Shown here in pieces: positions 7,101 to 7,383 of a DNA stretch of 7,383 nucleotides; the first letter of the stretch is position 1, and each line of letters starts with the position of its first letter. The DNA is from an uncultured Chlorobiaceae bacterium (lineage in GTDB: Bacteria > Bacteroidota > Chlorobiia > Chlorobiales > Chlorobiaceae), in contig CAIVCU010000398.1 of assembly GCA_903904495.1 (NCBI GenBank), positions 1 through 7,383 of the forward strand, read 5' to 3'. Below the pieces are notes generated by a model. That model made no database searches, was not told where the DNA came from, and saw nothing but the letters and a program-made list of their open reading frames with translations. The translations under genes and the position numbers were made by a program.

Positions 7101-7383
7101 TGCATGCTGATCGGAAGTATGGTTCACCACAAGCTCGGTAATGACTTTCAGACCACGGCTGTGTGCTTCATCAAGAAACTCTTTAAAATCTTCCAGGGTA
7201 CCGTAATCGGGATTAACAGTCATATAGTCAGCTATATCGTAACCATCATCGCGAAGCGGTGAAGGATAAAAGGGAAGAAGCCAGATTGCTGTAATACCAA
7301 GGCTTTCCAGATAACCAAGCTTCTGGCGCAATCCTTGAAAATCTCCAATACCGTCATTGTTGCTGTCAAAAAATGTCTTGACA
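4134..7383 (-). CDS. treS: Trehalose synthase-maltokinase fusion (TreS-Mak), 5' end missing
   Basis: This is a bifunctional cytoplasmic enzyme: a GH13 maltose/trehalose isomerase fused to a maltokinase that makes maltose-1-phosphate from maltose and ATP, the donor for GlgE. The frame continues to the window edge without a start. Upstream of the TTG at 7331 it reads KTFFDSNNDGIGDFQGL, a standard TreS N-terminal motif, so the TTG is not the start and only some tens of residues are likely missing. Numbering from 7331, the TreS barrel has VVNHTSD (68-74), nucleophile D169 in GLRLDA, acid/base E211 in LLAEANQW, and D277 in RNHDE, then a beta domain to about 510. The kinase half begins near 545 with RWFGGK (556-561). 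It has a likely ATP lysine K708 in LKLYRR, PEVE (719-722), catalytic HGDYHLGQ (918-925, D920) and metal-binding IDFEGEP (936-942, D937). All key residues of both halves are present. The adjoining gene upstream, outside the window, may be glgE. Confidence 0.94.
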   Translation of the reverse strand, partial: VKTFFDSNNDGIGDFQGLRQKLGYLESLGITAIWLLPFYPSPLRDDGYDIADYMTVNPDYGTLEDFKEFLDEAHSRGLKVITELVVNHTSDQHAWFQRARKAPAGSPERNFYVWNDNPNKYSETRIIFQDFEASNWTWDPVAGQYFWHRFFHHQPDLNFENPEVHKALLGVLDFWLGMGVDGLRLDAVPYLYEAEGTNCENLPQTYEYLKSLRSYLDEHYPNRMLLAEANQWPEDAAAYFGEGDQCHMNFHFPLMPRMYMALATEDRFPILDILDQTPEIPEACQWALFLRNHDELTLEMVTDEERDYMRRVYANDPKARINLGIRRRLAPLMTNDRRKIELMNIMLLSLPGTPVLYYGDEIGMGDNYYLGDRDGVRTPMQWNSDRNAGFSRANPQQLLLPVIIDPEYHYEAINVEVQESNVNSLLWWTRHTIATARRYKSLSRGTIEFLQVSNPKVLIFIRKFEDETMLTVINLSRNAQAVMIDLSRFEGFIPEEVFSMNRFPKIRKVPYMVALGSFGYFWLNLVKDTEDVDGRSYLEKPFANVYRWPSLFSSKSRQLLETEILPDYYKASRWFGGKARNIMRITIVDTIPVVGMELAKLLMTEVRYSSGENDLYQLPVCFEPLTGVNRADDNFYKKVIARVIVGDDEGYLCDATFDNRFLNQLFYLVTGREGWQGKSGLVSGLKGSQLDDFSKKTGNIEPEPALMAVDQTNTSIRFHDKLLLKLYRRIENGVSPEVEMCSALSERTSFNNLPAYLGSLNYEQSRSRRYSIGILQNYVPNEGDAWQLSLGHVKRYYEEVLTKINTGIAQPPLPALSGEPVQIPSIMHALIGESYLGMIEKLAERTAEMHLSLASLANDPAFAPEPFTTLYQRSIYQAMCEQVKRAMILIRDVTPKLPAEQQQLCSLFLRNQKAILQQFTPIRVEKIDTLKIRIHGDYHLGQVLFTGKDFVIIDFEGEPARPISERKIKRSVFRDISGMLRSFNYAAFNVLQQSQSVFRSEDRLALEPWGDLWSFFVGQHFLDTYFEKTRGSDIVPENPKQREHLMRAYLMNKAVYELNYELNNRPEWAGIPLRGILKLLEL

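Noticed and set aside
7329..7331. TTG as the start codon of treS-mak
   Set aside because: The frame continues upstream to the window edge through a conserved TreS N-terminal motif (FFDSNNDGIGDFQG), so the true start is outside the window.
1..7383. Mobile element, CRISPR array or defence island
   Set aside because: No transposase, integrase, terminal repeats, regularly spaced repeats or defence-type domains were seen; coding content is conserved and housekeeping or metabolic.

Overview
This is a 7.4 kb stretch of ordinary bacterial chromosome. It is gene-dense and of moderate base composition, and it shows no sign of mobile DNA. It carries five protein genes: four complete and one running off the right edge. 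The gene set, the look of the proteins and the weak or absent Shine-Dalgarno sequences suggest a green sulfur bacterium (Chlorobium / Pelodictyon / Prosthecochloris group). That assignment is recalled family resemblance, not a search result. No tRNA, rRNA, CRISPR array, insertion sequence or phage remnant was seen.

Layout, left to right: (1) an AT-rich leader, 1-110; (2) uppP (bacA), + strand, a membrane undecaprenyl-diphosphate phosphatase for cell-wall lipid carrier recycling; (3) mnmE (trmE), - strand, convergent with uppP, a tRNA wobble-uridine modification GTPase; (4) a divergent promoter region of roughly 130 bp containing a candidate sigma-70-type promoter for mnmE and two short dyads; (5) mazG, + strand, a two-domain nucleoside triphosphate pyrophosphohydrolase; (6) a small serine alpha/beta-hydrolase of the phospholipase/carboxylesterase family, - strand, convergent with mazG across a 17 bp gap; (7) a large - strand gene, truncated by the right edge, encoding trehalose synthase (TreS) fused to maltokinase (Mak).

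How they fit together: uppP, mnmE and mazG are housekeeping functions with no obvious joint pathway. TreS-Mak supplies maltose-1-phosphate from trehalose/maltose and ATP, which is the entry step of the GlgE alpha-glucan pathway. glgE and glgB would be expected nearby, most likely upstream of this gene beyond the right edge. The hydrolase follows TreS-Mak on the same strand. A strong hairpin lies between them and is predicted to form on the - strand RNA, so it is unclear whether the hydrolase is co-transcribed.

The noteworthy points are modest: a variant active-site loop in UppP, the TreS-Mak fusion, the inter-gene hairpin, and start-site ambiguity in mnmE, mazG and the hydrolase. I found no convincing undescribed system.
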